From Alloyangia pacifica (lineage in GTDB: Bacteria > Pseudomonadota > Alphaproteobacteria > Rhodobacterales > Rhodobacteraceae), in contig NZ_JAIVKX010000012.1 in the NCBI RefSeq assembly GCF_020524285.1, positions 62,001 to 126,000 of the forward strand: a stretch of DNA of 64,000 nucleotides, read 5' to 3'. Below the pieces are notes generated by a model. The model saw nothing but the letters and a program-made list of their open reading frames with translations. It was not told the DNA's origin and did not search any database. This document shows, one piece after another, positions 17,520 to 26,132 of the stretch; within the stretch, counting starts at the first letter, position 1; each line of letters opens with the position of its first letter. Both the position numbers and the translations under genes were made by a program.

Positions 17520-18031
17520 GCGACGCCGGCTACGACAAGCAGCAGGCAAGGGAGGCGGGCGAGATCGCCCGCCTCCTGAGCTACGTGCTGATCCTCCTCG
17601 CCTCGGTCGGGCTGTTTGTCTCGGCCGCCGCAATTCCCACCTCGCGCTTCGAAAAGCTCGGCGCCGGCGCCTTCCCCAAGATCGTCTTCGCAGGCATCGC
17701 GCTGGTCGCGGTGATCGCCATCATCGACGCGCTGCGCAAGATTCCCGCGGGTGCCTACGGCCGCTTCGCCGGCCAGACCGCGGCCTGGGCCAAGCGCCGC
17801 TACCTGGTCTTCGTCGTGCTGGCGACGCTGGCGGTCTACCTGCTGGCGATTCCGCTGCTCGGCTTCCCGATCGCGAGCTTCCTCTTCATCCTCGTGCTCG
17901 AGCTGGTGCTGATGCCGCGCAAGCCCGCAACGCTGCTGATCGCGGTGATCGTGGCCGCCGTCTTCTCCTTCGGGCTGAACTGGCTCTTTGCCGAGGTCTT
18001 CACCGTCTTCCTGCCGCGCGGGGTTCTCTGA
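17516..18031 (+). CDS. tctB: TctB-family small membrane subunit
   Basis: A 171-residue protein with four hydrophobic segments (LLSYVLILLASVGLFVSAAA, IVFAGIALVAVIAIIDAL, YLVFVVLATLAVYLLAIPLLGFPIASFLFILVLELV, LLIAVIVAAVFSFGLNWLF), the standard topology of TTT small subunits. It pairs with TctA to form the membrane part of the transporter. It starts with GTG at 17516 overlapping the tctC stop by 4 bases and ends one base before the tctA start. Sequence conservation in this subunit is low, so the call depends partly on context. Confidence 0.9.
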   Translation: MSDAGYDKQQAREAGEIARLLSYVLILLASVGLFVSAAAIPTSRFEKLGAGAFPKIVFAGIALVAVIAIIDALRKIPAGAYGRFAGQTAAWAKRRYLVFVVLATLAVYLLAIPLLGFPIASFLFILVLELVLMPRKPATLLIAVIVAAVFSFGLNWLFAEVFTVFLPRGVL

Positions 18032-18032
18032 C

Positions 18033-19550
18033 ATGGACAGCTTCCTTTCCGGCGCGGCGCAGATCTTCACGCTCGCCACGCTGATCTACATGCTCGCCGG
18101 CTCGGTGGCCGGCATCATCGCCGCCGCGATCCCCGGCTTCACCGTCACCATGGCCATCGTGCTGACGCTGCCGCTGACCTTCACCATGGAGCCGCTGCAG
18201 GGCATCGCAGTGATGCTCTCGGTCTACGTGGGCGGCTACACCGGTGGCCTGATCTCCGCCGCGCTGCTGGGCATTCCCGGCACGCCCTCCTCGGTGGCCA
18301 CCACCTTCGACGCCTTCCCCATGGCCCGCCGCGGCGAGCCCGGCCGGGCGCTGTCGCTCGGGGTCTGGGCCTCCTTCTTCGGCACTGTCATCTCGACCGT
18401 GGTGCTGATCGTTGCCGCGCCGCCGCTGGCGATGTTCGCGGTGAAGCTCGGCCCGTGGGAATATTTCTCGCTGATCGTCTTCGCGCTGACCATCGTTGCC
18501 TCGCTGGTCGGGGACAGCGTGATCCGCGGCATGCTGGCGGGTCTCATCGGCCTGGCCATCTCGACCGTCGGCACCGATCCGATCATGGGCCGGCCGCGCT
18601 TCGACTTCGGTATCGAAATGCTGGAGACCGGCCTGCCGTTCCTCGTGGTGCTGATCGGCATCTTTGCCATCTCGCAGCTGACCTCCGAAGTCGAGGATTC
18701 GAAATCGGTGCGCTCGGGCAATGCGCTGGTGACCGGCGCCATCGACTTCCAGACCTGGAAGGTGATGAAAGAGGTGCTGCTGCGCCCGGTGAACCTGATC
18801 CGCTCGTCCATCGTCGGCGTGCTGATCGGGGCGCTGCCGGGGGCAGGGGGCTCGATCGCCAACCTCGTGGCCTACGACCAGGCCAAGCGCAATTCCAAGG
18901 ACCCCGACAGCTTCGGCAAGGGCAACCCTGACGGGGTTGTCGCCTCGGAGGCGGGCAACTCGGCCACCGCGGGTGGTGGCCTGATCCCGCTGATCGGTCT
19001 CGGCATCCCGGGCTCGGCGGTGGACGCGATCCTCATGGCCTCGCTCATGGTGCACGGCATCTCGGTGGGTCCGCGTCTGATCATGGACCACGGCGACCTC
19101 GTCTACGGGATGTTCATCGCCATGGCCGTCGCCTCGCTGATGATGCTGGTGGTCTCGGTGCTGTCGATGCGCCTCTTCCTGCGCGTCGCCGAGGTGCCGA
19201 AATGGCTGATCGTGCCGGTGGTGATGGTTTGCTGCGTCGTCGGCTCCTTCGCGCTGAACAACCGCGTGACCGACCTCTACCTGCTCGGCTTCATCGGGGT
19301 GGCGGGCTACGCGCTGCGCGCACTCGGCTACTCGCTGGCGCCGCTGGTGCTGGGGGTGATCCTCGGCCCGATCGCCGAGACCAACCTGCGCCGCGCGCTG
19401 ATGACCAACGACGACCCGTCGCTGTTCTTCACCCGCCCCATCAGCCTCATTTTCCTCATTGCGGCTGTCGTCTCGATTGCCTGGGCGATCCGCAGCCATC
19501 TGAAACAACGCAAAACTTCCGGGAGGAGCACCGATGCGCCTGCGTCATGA
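18033..19550 (+). CDS. tctA: TctA-family large membrane subunit
   Basis: A 505-residue polytopic protein. The TctA signature is clear: GGYTGGLISAALLGIPGTPSSVATTFDAFPMARRGEPGRAL near residue 70, and a related second-half motif GNSATAGGGLIPLIGLGIPGSAVDAILMASL near residue 310. It is the ion-coupled permease that moves the ligand delivered by TctC. The start at 18033 (MDSFLSG) follows directly after tctB. Its last 17 bases overlap the gamma-glutamyltransferase gene, so four genes are translated as one operon under the divergent LysR regulator. Confidence 0.95.
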   Translation: MDSFLSGAAQIFTLATLIYMLAGSVAGIIAAAIPGFTVTMAIVLTLPLTFTMEPLQGIAVMLSVYVGGYTGGLISAALLGIPGTPSSVATTFDAFPMARRGEPGRALSLGVWASFFGTVISTVVLIVAAPPLAMFAVKLGPWEYFSLIVFALTIVASLVGDSVIRGMLAGLIGLAISTVGTDPIMGRPRFDFGIEMLETGLPFLVVLIGIFAISQLTSEVEDSKSVRSGNALVTGAIDFQTWKVMKEVLLRPVNLIRSSIVGVLIGALPGAGGSIANLVAYDQAKRNSKDPDSFGKGNPDGVVASEAGNSATAGGGLIPLIGLGIPGSAVDAILMASLMVHGISVGPRLIMDHGDLVYGMFIAMAVASLMMLVVSVLSMRLFLRVAEVPKWLIVPVVMVCCVVGSFALNNRVTDLYLLGFIGVAGYALRALGYSLAPLVLGVILGPIAETNLRRALMTNDDPSLFFTRPISLIFLIAAVVSIAWAIRSHLKQRKTSGRSTDAPAS

Positions 19551-21123
19551 TCCCGTCTACCCGTCGCGCCGCTCGCCCGTGCTGGCAGAGAACGTCGTCG
19601 CGACCTCGCAGCCGCTGGCCACGCAGGCCGGGCTGACCATCCTGCAGCAGGGCGGCAACGCGGTGGATGCCGCGATTGCCACCGCCGCTGCGCTGACCGT
19701 GGTCGAGCCGACCGGCAACGGGCTTGGATCGGATGCCTTCTGCATCCTCTGGGACGGCAAGCAGCTTCATGGCCTCAACGCCTCGGGCCGCGCGCCCGCG
19801 GCCTGGTCGCCCGAGCGCTTCCCGGATGGCATGCCGCAGCACGGCTGGGACGCGGTGACCGTGCCCGGCGCCGTGAGCGCCTGGGTCGAGCTGTCCGAGC
19901 GCTTCGGCAAGCTGGGGCTGGCGACGGTGCTGGCCCCCGCCATCCGCTACGCCGAAGAGGGCTTCATCGTCTCGCCGGTGATTGCCGCGCTCTGGGCCAA
20001 GGGCGCCGAGACCCTGGGCAAGCAGCCCGGCTTCGCCGAGACCTTCATGCCCGGCGGCCGCGCGCCCAAGGCGGGTGAGCGCTTCCGCAACCCGGGCGCC
20101 GCGCGCACGCTGCGGGCGATTGCCGACACCAAGGGCCGCGCCTTCTACGAGGGGGAGATCGCGGAAGAGATCGTCGCCTTCGCCAAGGCCCATGGCGGCG
20201 CGATGACGCTGGAGGATCTTTCGAGCCACAAGCCCGACTGGTGCGGCACGATCAGCCAGTCCTTCGACGACGTCGAGCTGCACGAGATCCCGCCGAACGG
20301 GCAGGGGATCGCCGCGCTCATGGCGCTGGGGATGCTGCAGCACACCTCGATCCGCGATCACGGACCGGACGACCTGACCGCCGTGCACCTGCAGATCGAG
20401 GCGATCAAGCTGGCCTATGCCGACCTGCACGCCTTTGTCGCCGACCGCGATCACATGACCGAGGTCGACGAGACCGCGCTGCTCGATCCCGAATACCTGA
20501 AATCCCGCGCCGCGCTGATCTCCGAGGAGAGGGCGCAGGACTTCGGCCCCGGCGCGCCGAAGCGCGGCGGCACGGTGCTGCTGAACGTCGGCGACGCCTC
20601 GGGCATGATGATCAGCTTCATCCAGTCCAACTACGCGGGCTTCGGCTCGGGCGTCGTGGTGCCGGGCACCGGCGTGTCGATGCAGAACCGCGGCTTCGGC
20701 TTCACCACGGAAGAGGGACACGCCAATCAGGTCGCGGGCGGCAAGCGCCCCTTCCACACGATCATCCCGGGCTTTGCCATGAAGAACGGCGCGCCGCTGA
20801 TGGCCTACGGCATGATGGGCGGGCCGATCCAGGCGCAGGGCCACATGCAGCTGCTGCTGCGCACCGAGCTATGGGAACAGGACGTGCAGACCGCCGCCGA
20901 CGCGCCGCGCTGGCGGATGATCGAAGGGCTCGACGTGGCCTGCGAGCCGACCATGGCTCCCGAGCTTCTGGACGGTCTGGCCGCACTCGGCCACAAGGTG
21001 CAGATCGAGGCGCCGGACAATGCCTTCGGCTTCGGCGGGGCGCAGCTGGTGCATCGCCTGCCGGACGGCGGCTTTGCGGCCGGCTCCGATCCGCGTAAGG
21101 ATGGGCAGGCCGCAGGGTTCTGA
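19534..21123 (+). CDS. ggt: Gamma-glutamyltransferase family protein
   Basis: A 529-residue N-terminal-nucleophile hydrolase precursor. The likely autoprocessing and catalytic threonine is T347 in KRGGTVLLNVGD, followed by SFIQSNYAGFGSGVVVPGTGVSMQNRG, the family's conserved block. GGNAVDAAIA and VPGAVSAW stand in the N-terminal subunit. No signal peptide is seen, unlike periplasmic E. coli Ggt, so action in the cytoplasm is likely. It would hydrolyse or transfer gamma-glutamyl groups from a compound brought in by the TctCBA transporter, whose gene it overlaps by 17 bases. The actual substrate is unknown; some family members act on cephalosporin- or polyamine-type amides. Confidence 0.88.
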   Translation: MRLRHDPVYPSRRSPVLAENVVATSQPLATQAGLTILQQGGNAVDAAIATAAALTVVEPTGNGLGSDAFCILWDGKQLHGLNASGRAPAAWSPERFPDGMPQHGWDAVTVPGAVSAWVELSERFGKLGLATVLAPAIRYAEEGFIVSPVIAALWAKGAETLGKQPGFAETFMPGGRAPKAGERFRNPGAARTLRAIADTKGRAFYEGEIAEEIVAFAKAHGGAMTLEDLSSHKPDWCGTISQSFDDVELHEIPPNGQGIAALMALGMLQHTSIRDHGPDDLTAVHLQIEAIKLAYADLHAFVADRDHMTEVDETALLDPEYLKSRAALISEERAQDFGPGAPKRGGTVLLNVGDASGMMISFIQSNYAGFGSGVVVPGTGVSMQNRGFGFTTEEGHANQVAGGKRPFHTIIPGFAMKNGAPLMAYGMMGGPIQAQGHMQLLLRTELWEQDVQTAADAPRWRMIEGLDVACEPTMAPELLDGLAALGHKVQIEAPDNAFGFGGAQLVHRLPDGGFAAGSDPRKDGQAAGF

Positions 21124-21214
21124 GGCCGGCCCGGCAGAGGCGTGAAATCCCCACGCGCCTCTGCCGCGAACAGCGAGCGGCGCATGCGCCGGAGAGGAAA
21201 CGACAGGAGACGGG

Positions 21215-22201
21215 ATGAAGTTTCTCAAACGCATCGGCATCGACACCTACATGCTGCTGCTTCTGGCGACGGTGTGCCTCGGCCTGCTGCTGCCGGCGCA
21301 GGGTATCGCCGCGGTCGGGCTCAAGCATGTGACCTTCTGGGCGGTTGCGCTGCTGTTCTTTCTCTACGGGGCCAAGCTCGATCCGAGCTCGGTGCGCGCG
21401 GGGCTGCTGAACTGGCGCCTGCAGGGGCTGAGCTTTGCCGCCACCTACGTGATGTTCCCGCTGATCGGCCTGGCGCTGGCGGCGGTCTTCGGCGGGGCGC
21501 TCGGCCCGACGATCACGCTGGGGCTGCTGTTCCTGGCGGTGCTGCCCTCGACCGTGCAGTCGTCGATCGCCTTCACCTCGATCGCCGGCGGCAACGTGCC
21601 CGCGGCGATCTGCGCCGCCTCGCTGTCGAACATCGTCGGCGTGGTGCTGACCCCGGCGCTGGTCGCGCTGCTGCTGCACCAGGGCGACGGCGGGGTGAGC
21701 TTCGACGCGGTGCTGAAGATCGGTACGCAGATCCTGCTGCCCTTCGTTCTGGGCCAGCTGGTGCGGCGCTGGGTCGGGGCCTTCGTGAAGAAGCACAAGG
21801 TGCTGACCATGGTGGTCGACCGCGGCTCGATCCTGCTGATCGTCTACTCGGCCTTCAGCGCGGGCACGGTCTCGGGGCTCTGGCTGCAGATTCCCGCCGC
21901 GAGCCTGCTGATCCTGGGGCTCGTCGTGCTGCTGTTCCTGGCCATCACGATGCTTCTGATGGCGGGGTCGGGCAAGCTTTTCGGACTGCCCTACCCGGAC
22001 CGCGCGGTGCTGTTCTACTGCGGCTCGACCAAGAGTCTGGCCTCGGGGCTGCCGATCGCGACGGCGCTCTTCGCGCCCGACCAGGTCGGGGCCATCGTGC
22101 TGCCGGTGATGATCTACCACATGAGCCAGCTTCTGGTCTGCGCCTTCATCTCGCAGCGCGCGGCGCGGCGCGATCAGGCGGGCGTGGTACCCGCGAGCTG
22201 A
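21215..22201 (+). CDS. SLC10-type (bile acid:Na+ symporter family) transporter
   Basis: A 328-residue membrane protein with about ten hydrophobic helices. It fits the SBF-like/YfeH branch: LYGAKLDPSSVRAGLLNWRLQG, LPSTVQSSIAFTSIAGGNVPAAICAASLSNIVGVVLTP (the crossover helix region with SSIAFT) and FYCGSTKSLASGLPIA. It probably imports an organic anion with sodium. The substrate is not known. It lies 91 bases behind the ggt gene on the same strand and ends at a strong terminator, so it may be the last gene of that operon or have its own promoter. Confidence 0.9.
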   Translation: MKFLKRIGIDTYMLLLLATVCLGLLLPAQGIAAVGLKHVTFWAVALLFFLYGAKLDPSSVRAGLLNWRLQGLSFAATYVMFPLIGLALAAVFGGALGPTITLGLLFLAVLPSTVQSSIAFTSIAGGNVPAAICAASLSNIVGVVLTPALVALLLHQGDGGVSFDAVLKIGTQILLPFVLGQLVRRWVGAFVKKHKVLTMVVDRGSILLIVYSAFSAGTVSGLWLQIPAASLLILGLVVLLFLAITMLLMAGSGKLFGLPYPDRAVLFYCGSTKSLASGLPIATALFAPDQVGAIVLPVMIYHMSQLLVCAFISQRAARRDQAGVVPAS

Positions 22202-22224
22202 CACCACCCGTGCGGAGTAACCTC

Positions 22225-22255
22225 AAAGGCCCGGCTTTTGCCGGGCCTTTTTCTT
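22225..22255 (+). terminator. Rho-independent terminator after the symporter
   Basis: AAAGGCCCGGC (22225-22235), loop TTTT, GCCGGGCCTTT (22240-22250), then TTCTT. The T-rich tail is on the plus strand; the A-rich left flank can also serve the minus-strand CBS gene. Confidence 0.92.
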
Positions 22256-22273
22256 GCGAGCCGGAGTCGGCGC

Positions 22274-22795
22274 TCAGCCGACAATCAGCTGCTTGAGCTT
22301 CAGCGCTTCGTATTCCAGCGCGGTGAGCCGGTAGTTCACCACGTCGCCGATCGAGATCAGCCCGACCAGCCGGCCGTCCTCGAGCACCGGCATGTGGCGG
22401 AAGCGCCCGTCGGTCATCCGCCGCAGGATGCGCACCAGCGTCTCGTCGGGGGTGCAGGTCTCGAGCTCCGAGGTCATCAGCTCGGCCACCGTCTGCGGCA
22501 GGGTGCGGCCCGGCGTGTCGGCGAGTCGGCGAACGATGTCGCGCTCGGACAGGATGCCGACCAGCTCGCCCTGCGGATCCTTGACCAGCAGCGCGCCGAT
22601 GCGCTGGTCGCGCAGCACCTCGACGGCCGTGCCGATGGTCTCCTGCGGCTGGATCCAGAAGAGATCGCCGCTCTTGCCGTCCATCACGTGGCGCACGGTC
22701 GCCTCGGCTGCCGAAAGGTTGGTTTCGACTGTCTGGCTGTGGGTCTTCTCGTGTTCGTCGTCGTCGCGGGTATGAGGTTTGTATGAAGCTGGCAT
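22274..22795 (-). CDS. Tandem CBS-domain protein
   Basis: A 173-residue soluble protein made of two CBS motifs: residues about 36-95 (VRHVMDGKSGDLFWIQPQETIGTAVEVLRDQRIGALLVKD ... GILSERDIVRRLA) and about 105-165 (VAELMTSELETCTPDETLVRILRRMTDGRFRHMPVLEDGRLVGLISIGDVV). Paired CBS motifs bind adenosine nucleotides and act as energy sensors. There is no catalytic domain, so it probably regulates a partner or signals redox or energy state. The N-terminal 30 residues are charged and His/Glu rich. Single gene; partner unknown. Confidence 0.93.
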   Translation of the reverse strand: MPASYKPHTRDDDEHEKTHSQTVETNLSAAEATVRHVMDGKSGDLFWIQPQETIGTAVEVLRDQRIGALLVKDPQGELVGILSERDIVRRLADTPGRTLPQTVAELMTSELETCTPDETLVRILRRMTDGRFRHMPVLEDGRLVGLISIGDVVNYRLTALEYEALKLKQLIVG

Positions 22796-22876
22796 GGCGT
22801 TACCCTCCCTTGAACCTCTTTCAGGTTAGTGCAATCAGCGCACGAGTAAACGAATTCCAGCCGAGAGGTCTGAATC

Positions 22877-23059
22877 TTGCCCGAGCTTACGCTGACTCCC
22901 GCCAGCGCCACGGTGCTCTTCGTGATTGCGTGCCTTGCCGGTTACCGCTACCGCAGCGTGTGGAAGGCCGAAGGCCCGCGCTGGCAGCTCTGGGTGTTCG
23001 GGCTGATCGCGGCTGTGGTGCTGCTGGTGCTCGGGCTGACGCCGCTGACCGGGGGCTGA
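22877..23059 (+). CDS. Small membrane protein, hypothetical
   Basis: A 60-residue protein that would start at TTG 22877 behind GAGAGG (22863-22868). It contains two hydrophobic segments (SATVLFVIACLAGYRY and LWVFGLIAAVVLLVLGLTPL) separated by a basic, Trp-containing loop (RSVWKAEGPRWQLW), as in small two-helix inner-membrane proteins. It reads in the opposite direction to the CBS gene and toward nqrM. No family is recognised. The ribosome-binding site and topology favour a real gene; the rare start codon keeps confidence modest. Confidence 0.5.
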   Translation: MPELTLTPASATVLFVIACLAGYRYRSVWKAEGPRWQLWVFGLIAAVVLLVLGLTPLTGG

Positions 23060-23084
23060 GGCTGCCCGGACTCAAGGCGAAGCC

Positions 23085-23225
23085 GCCGGGCAAGCGGCTG
23101 CCCGTCCCGACGGGCTGGCGCTATGGGTCGTCTGCATGCCGTTCCGAGTTCGTCCGGGCCTGACCGAGATAAAGTGCCGACCCCAGTCGTTGCAGCGCCA
23201 ACCCACGGGCCGTCGCTTGCCCGGC
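23085..23225. repeat. REPIN-like dispersed repeat, copy B (inverted relative to copy A)
   Basis: The plus-strand arm at 23085-23127 begins GCCGGGCAAGCGGCTGCCCG. The opposite arm at 23192-23225 reads, on the minus strand, GCCGGGCAAGCGACGGCCCG and continues TGGGTTGGCGCTGCAA, nearly identical to the left arm of copy A. The whole segment is the reverse complement of copy A (3326-3468) in arm order and spacing, though the middle has diverged. It occupies the gap between the small membrane protein and the nqrM terminator. Confidence 0.65.
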
Positions 23226-23258
23226 GCCCGCTGCGAAAACCTCTCCGTGAAAAAGCGA

Positions 23259-23284
23259 AAACGCCGGCCCTTGGGCCGGCGTTT
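23259..23284 (-). terminator. Terminator after apbE-nqrM
   Basis: AAACGCCGGCCC, two bases, GGGCCGGCGTTT. On the minus strand the stem is followed by TCGCTTTTT, as expected downstream of nqrM. Confidence 0.85.
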
Positions 23285-23307
23285 CGTAGTCGAATGAGGC
23301 GTGCCGC

Positions 23308-23556
23308 TCAGGTCGCCGCGCGTTCCTCGCGCTCCATGTCCTCGAGCATCTTGCGGGCCTTGGGGCAGTGCAGGCGGTCGCGCAGCGGGCTGTCGGGGTC
23401 GACCTCCTGCTTGCAGACCACGCAGCGGTCTGCGCCCGCGATCGCGTTGAGTCCGCCGCAGCTGCCCTTGATCGTGCGTCCGTTGAGAATGACGCCGAGC
23501 GCCATGCCCAGCATCACGATCATCAGAAGTCCGAAAGCAAGAATGAAGGTCGACAT
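23308..23556 (-). CDS. nqrM: NqrM, iron-delivery factor for Na+-NQR assembly
   Basis: An 82-residue protein with one N-terminal membrane helix (STFILAFGLLMIVMLGMALGVIL) followed by the diagnostic GRTIKGSCGGLNAIAGADRCVVC motif. Its cysteines are those of the DUF539/NqrM family. In Vibrio, NqrM is needed for maturation of the Na+-NQR complex, probably by supplying iron to the centre between NqrD and NqrE. Here it lies 35 bases behind apbE on the minus strand, divergent from nqrABCDEF. The paired maturation factors therefore form their own transcript instead of following nqrF. Confidence 0.93.
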   Translation of the reverse strand: MSTFILAFGLLMIVMLGMALGVILNGRTIKGSCGGLNAIAGADRCVVCKQEVDPDSPLRDRLHCPKARKMLEDMEREERAAT

Positions 23557-23591
23557 GGCGTCCCTCTCTCAGCGGTTGCGGCGGTTGGCGA

Positions 23592-24620
23592 TCAGGCCTG
23601 CAGCGCGGTGAAGCGATCGCTGGCGGTGATCTCGAAGCCCTTGTCGCCCGCTTTGCCCGAGCGATCAATGAACAGAGCGGCCATATCACGCTGATTTGCG
23701 ATCTCGAGACCGCGCTCGCGGCCCAGCACCAGCAGGGCGGTCGCCCAGGCGTCGGCCAGCATGGTGTTCTCGGCCATCACGGTCACCGAGGCGGTGTTGT
23801 GGGTCACCGGGCGGCCGGTGGTGGCGTCGATGATGTGCGAGTAACGCTTGCCTTCGAAGTCGAAGTAGTTGCGGTAGTCGCCCGAGGTCGCCATGCCCAT
23901 GTCGGAGACGGCCACGACCTGCTGCACGCCGCGGTTGAAGGCTTCGGGCGTCTCGATGCCGATGTGCCAGGGCTGGCCATCGGGGTTCTTGCCCGCGGTG
24001 TAGAGATCGCCGCCGACCTCGACCATGTAATCGGTGATGCCGAAGCTGGCGAGGGTGCGCGCGACCTGGTCGATGCCGAAGCCCTTGCCGATGGCCGAGA
24101 GGTACACCTCTGCCTCGGGGCGCATCTTCTGCAGCGCGCCGTTGCCGACGTTCACCGACTGCGACTGGCCGCAGCAGGCCAGAGCCTGCGCGATCTCTGC
24201 CTCGGAGGGCATGTCGCTGCGGGTCTTGCCGGCGCCGAATCCCCAGAGGTCGATCAGCGGGCCGACGGTGACGTCGAAGGCGCCGTCGGTGGCGGCGTTG
24301 ATTTCGTGCGCGGCGGTCATCACATGCGCAACCTCGGGCGAGACGGCGAAATGATCGGTGGCGCCAGCGGCGTTGAAGCGCGAAATCTCCGAGCTGGAAT
24401 CCCAGTTGGACATCTGCGCGTTGACCTGTGCTAGGCTGGCGTCCACGGCCTTCTGCAGCTCGGCCTTCTCGATCTTGTTGCTGTGGTCGATCGCGGCGAT
24501 CGAGTAGCTCGTGCCCATGGTCAGCCCGGTGAGTTCCAGAACGGACCACCCTTTCTTGCACGCTGCCAGAGCGAAAGGCATCACAAGGAAGCTACGGCGA
24601 GAAAAGGTAAGAGGGTTCAT
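23592..24620 (-). CDS. apbE: ApbE, FAD:protein FMN transferase
   Basis: A 342-residue lipoprotein that attaches FMN covalently to threonines of NqrB and NqrC. The N-terminus (MNPLTFSRRSFLVMPFALAAC) has both a twin-arginine-like SRRSFL motif and an LAAC lipobox, so it is probably exported folded and anchored by lipid at Cys21. Family motifs follow: GTSYSI, MSNWDSSSEISRFNA, DVTVGPLIDLWGFG, YLSAIGKGFGIDQVA, VEVGGDLYTAG and MLADAWATALLVLG. The start at 24620 is preferred over a longer upstream frame because it begins with the signal peptide. Divergent from nqrA, upstream of nqrM. Confidence 0.95.
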   Translation of the reverse strand: MNPLTFSRRSFLVMPFALAACKKGWSVLELTGLTMGTSYSIAAIDHSNKIEKAELQKAVDASLAQVNAQMSNWDSSSEISRFNAAGATDHFAVSPEVAHVMTAAHEINAATDGAFDVTVGPLIDLWGFGAGKTRSDMPSEAEIAQALACCGQSQSVNVGNGALQKMRPEAEVYLSAIGKGFGIDQVARTLASFGITDYMVEVGGDLYTAGKNPDGQPWHIGIETPEAFNRGVQQVVAVSDMGMATSGDYRNYFDFEGKRYSHIIDATTGRPVTHNTASVTVMAENTMLADAWATALLVLGRERGLEIANQRDMAALFIDRSGKAGDKGFEITASDRFTALQA

Positions 24621-24784
24621 CCGGTATCTCCGCAAGAAGCTGTAGGGTCGACGATGAGACAAAGGGCTTCTGAGCCGTTTTGGCGGGTGATTCAACATTA
24701 AATTGGAAACTTTCTCGTCAAACTCTTCCAAACTGCGGCGTTGCGGCGCATAAGGCTGCCGGAAAATGGACAGGACGAAGCGAC

Positions 24785-26128
24785 GTGCAGCAATATACGT
24801 TGAGAAAAGGTCTCGATGTCCCGGTGCTGGGGACACCCGTAGGCGGAATCGAAGACGGTGCAGCGGTCCGGACCGTTGCAGTTCTGGGGCAGGATTACAT
24901 CGGTTTGAAGCCGAGACTCGCGGTTCAGGAGGGCGATGTCATCGCCGCCGGAGCGCCGATTCTGGCCCATAAAGACACCCCCGAGGTTCAGGTCACCGCA
25001 CCGGTTTCAGGCCGAATCAAGGCGATCAACCGCGGCGCCCGCCGGGTGCTGATTTCGGTCGAGATCGAGGTCGATCCGAGCGCTGCCGAGCCGGTGGACT
25101 TCTCGTCGGTCGGGGACGCCACGACGGCCGAGGGCCTGACCCAGAAGCTCTGCGCCGCCGGCCTTTGGACGTCGTTCCGCACGCGCCCCTACTCGAAGGT
25201 GCCGAGCGCCGATGCGAAACCCGCCGCGATCTACGTCACCGCGATGGACAGCGAGCCGCTCAGCGGCGATGCCGCGACCATCATCGCCGAGGACGCCGAT
25301 GCCTTCGCACGTGGTCTGCAGGCGCTGCCGCTGTTGACCGAGGGCAACGTCTACCTGTGCCAGGAAATCGGCGCGACGGTTCCCGGCGTAGATCTGCCGG
25401 GGATCACCGCCGCGGGCTTCTCGGGGCCGCATCCGGCGGGCCTTGCCGGCACCCACATGCATTTCCTCGAGCCGCCGTCGGCCTCCAAGACCGTCTGGAC
25501 CATCGGCTACCATGACGTGATCGCCATCGGGAAACTGCTCGAGACCGGCCGTCTCGACGGGTCGCGCATCATCGCCCTGTCCGGCCCGATGTGCGGCCGT
25601 CCGCGGCTGGTGCGCACCCTTGCAGGGGCTTCGATGCTGGAGCTCTGCGCCGAGGACCTGAACGGCACCGCGCCGGTGCGCGTAATTTCCGGCTCGATCC
25701 TCAGCGGTCGCATGGGCGCGGGGCCCGATGCCTTCCTGGGCCGCTATGCCCGCCAGATCACGTTGATCGAGGAAGACCAGAAACAGATCCCGATGGGCTG
25801 GATTCGCCCGATGGGGTCGAAATTCGCGGTGCAGCCGGTGCTCGGCTCTGCCTTCACCAAGAAGCTCTACGCGCTGACCTCGAACCTCAACGGCGGCCGC
25901 CGCGCCATGGTGCCGATCGGCACCTTCGAGGAGCTGATGCCGCAGGACTTCCTGCCGACGCAGCTGCTGCGCGCGCTGCTGGTGATGGACACCGACCAGG
26001 CGCAGGCGCTGGGTGCGCTTGAGCTGGACGAGGAAGACCTTGGGCTCGTGGGCTTCGCCTGCCCGGCCAAATACGAATACGGCATCGCCCTTCGCGACAG
26101 CCTCAGCAAGATCGAGAAGGAGGGGTAA
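24785..26128 (+). CDS. nqrA: Na+-NQR subunit A
   Basis: A 447-residue peripheral subunit of Na+-translocating NADH:ubiquinone reductase, associated with quinone access. It starts at GTG 24785 ([16 protein letters not shown]), matching the family's KGLDxPxxG N-terminus and usual length of about 446 residues. Other features are [32 protein letters not shown] (barrel-sandwich lipoyl-like fold) and the conserved [14 protein letters not shown] region. An AGGA sequence lies just upstream at about 24773-24776. First gene of nqrABCDEF; the 164-base gap to the divergent apbE gene must hold both promoters. Confidence 0.95.
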   Translation: MQQYTLRKGLDVPVLGTPVGGIEDGAAVRTVAVLGQDYIGLKPRLAVQEGDVIAAGAPILAHKDTPEVQVTAPVSGRIKAINRGARRVLISVEIEVDPSAAEPVDFSSVGDATTAEGLTQKLCAAGLWTSFRTRPYSKVPSADAKPAAIYVTAMDSEPLSGDAATIIAEDADAFARGLQALPLLTEGNVYLCQEIGATVPGVDLPGITAAGFSGPHPAGLAGTHMHFLEPPSASKTVWTIGYHDVIAIGKLLETGRLDGSRIIALSGPMCGRPRLVRTLAGASMLELCAEDLNGTAPVRVISGSILSGRMGAGPDAFLGRYARQITLIEEDQKQIPMGWIRPMGSKFAVQPVLGSAFTKKLYALTSNLNGGRRAMVPIGTFEELMPQDFLPTQLLRALLVMDTDQAQALGALELDEEDLGLVGFACPAKYEYGIALRDSLSKIEKEG

Positions 26129-26132
26129 GACC

